A stretch of 6,735 nt of DNA, taken from Lachnospiraceae bacterium (GTDB lineage: Bacteria > Bacillota > Clostridia > Lachnospirales > Lachnospiraceae). Below are positions 6,328-6,735 of the stretch, piece after piece (the first letter of the stretch is position 1; the number at the start of each line of letters is the position of its first letter). The position numbers and the translations under genes are program-made. The stretch spans positions 1-6,735 of the forward strand of contig JAPJQL010000069.1 in NCBI GenBank assembly GCA_030825115.1, read 5' to 3'. The notes under the pieces are model-generated. The model was not told the origin of the DNA and did not search any database. It saw only the letters and a program-made list of their open reading frames with translations.

Positions 6328-6383
6328 TTAGAAGTATCATTGTTCTTTGACAAAATCATATCTATATAGCTGTTTAAAACATA

Positions 6384-6463
6384 GCTGGGACCACGCGGCA
6401 TACGGAAGATATCACGATATCAGAATCAGTATGGGGTGCCTCGTGAACACCCGTTCCGCCAGC
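6384..6463 (+). ncRNA. candidate structured leader RNA (branched fold) upstream of the deaminase gene
   Basis: Nested complementary segments can fold into a junction. The outer helix is GCTGG (6384-6388) with CCAGC (6459-6463). The inner helix is CGGAA (6403-6407) with TTCCG (6454-6458). It encloses two hairpins, GATAT-CACG-ATATC (6408-6421) and GGGTG-CCTCGTGAA-CACCC (6434-6452). Alternative pairings (CATAC 6399-6403 with GTATG 6429-6433; GCGG 6395-6398 with CCGC 6456-6459) overlap the main fold, as in switching RNAs. I do not recognise a known riboswitch consensus; it does not match the purine-riboswitch core as I remember it. The helices are short (5 bp each) and chance pairing is possible. 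The context, a long leader before a nucleobase-type deaminase, makes a regulatory RNA plausible. Confidence 0.35.
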
Positions 6464-6526
6464 AGTATACCAGTCATATAGCCGATGAAACAAAGATTAT
6501 TTATGAGTTTACATCAGGAGGTAGAG

Positions 6527-6735
6527 ATGAAAGGAACCTTACTAGTAAAAAACGTAAAGCATCTTGTGACATGTGACGCTGATGACAGATTGTTGGAAAG
6601 AGTCAACGTGCTTGTGCGGGATGGAGTGGTTGTTGCTATTGGCAAAGATGAACAAACAGCAGAGGATGTGATTGACGCATCTAATATGGTGATGTATCCG
6701 GGTCTTATCAATACACACCATCATTTATATCAGAC
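6527..6735 (+). CDS. amidohydrolase, 8-oxoguanine deaminase / ATZ-TRZ type (5' part only)
   Basis: ATG 6527 has CAGGAGGT (6515-6522) just upstream, an ideal ribosome site. The visible 69 codons show the N-terminal beta-sandwich of the amidohydrolase superfamily (VKNVKHLVTCD, then VLVRDGVVVAIGK). The first metal motif follows as PGLINTHHHLYQ, with the paired ligands in HHH. The NTHHHLYQ form is the one I associate with 8-oxoguanine deaminases and triazine hydrolases (TrzN/AtzB-like) rather than E. coli SsnA, which has a SHNH variant. The predicted role is hydrolytic deamination of an oxidised purine or similar heterocycle in the cytosol. The gene runs off the window, so the remaining His, Glu and Asp ligands cannot be checked and the substrate is provisional. 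Its leader is long and may be structured. Confidence 0.8.
   Translation, partial: MKGTLLVKNVKHLVTCDADDRLLERVNVLVRDGVVVAIGKDEQTAEDVIDASNMVMYPGLINTHHHLYQ

Noticed and set aside
6408..6421. GATATCACGATATC as a CRISPR-like or integrase repeat
   Set aside because: It occurs once, with no regularly spaced copies, and is better explained as a small hairpin. No CRISPR array, tRNA or rRNA was seen in the window.
6431..6481. Sixteen-codon frame in the deaminase leader (MGCLVNTRSASSIPVI), a possible leader peptide
   Set aside because: It has no ribosome site upstream, no run of regulatory codons, and overlaps the predicted RNA helices, so chance is more likely.

Overview
The window looks like chromosomal DNA of a Gram-positive anaerobe in the Clostridia, probably Lachnospiraceae (inference). 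The reasons are strong GGAGG-type ribosome sites, a sigmaA-type promoter, intrinsic terminators with long T-runs, a lipobox lipoprotein, a choline/cell-wall-binding repeat protein, and clostridial-looking IS200/IS605 debris. All genes I accept lie on the + strand.

Layout. (1) 1-45 may be the last codons of an upstream gene. It is followed by a short leader rich in inverted repeats and then by a hydantoinase/dihydropyrimidinase-fold amidohydrolase (112-1506). This protein keeps the metal ligands but seems to lack several usual substrate-contact residues. (2) 1507-2385 is a decayed region. It holds the N-terminal third of a DASS/SLC13-type anion permease carrying two frameshifts (about 1558-1938). 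This is joined in frame to the last ~70 codons of an IS200/IS605 TnpB (1939-2151), followed by the element's right end, with a hairpin and what looks like the omega-RNA scaffold (to about 2297). (3) 2386-3171 encodes a secreted C39-like cysteine-peptidase-fold lipoprotein with its own terminator. (4) 3434-4708 encodes a metallo-beta-lactamase-fold hydrolase of the alkyl-sulfatase type, with a candidate promoter before it and a terminator after it. (5) 4928-6178 encodes a secreted protein with C-terminal cell-wall-binding repeats, driven by a near-consensus promoter and closed by a terminator. (6) 6253-6526 is a long leader that can fold into a branched RNA. It precedes the 5' end of a second amidohydrolase (6527 to the window edge), of the 8-oxoguanine deaminase / ATZ-TRZ type.

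How the genes fit together. The two amidohydrolases at the edges are the kind found in bacterial purine and pyrimidine salvage or degradation loci, where hydantoinase-like HyuA and deaminase-like SsnA proteins occur together. The dead permease directly behind the first one may have been its transporter. The three genes between them each appear to be separate transcription units and show no obvious metabolic link to nucleobase breakdown. The most unusual items are the permease-TnpB chimera with a surviving right end, the altered active site of the first amidohydrolase, and the possible structured leader of the second. I do not see a complete undescribed system such as a defence island, CRISPR array or biosynthetic cluster.
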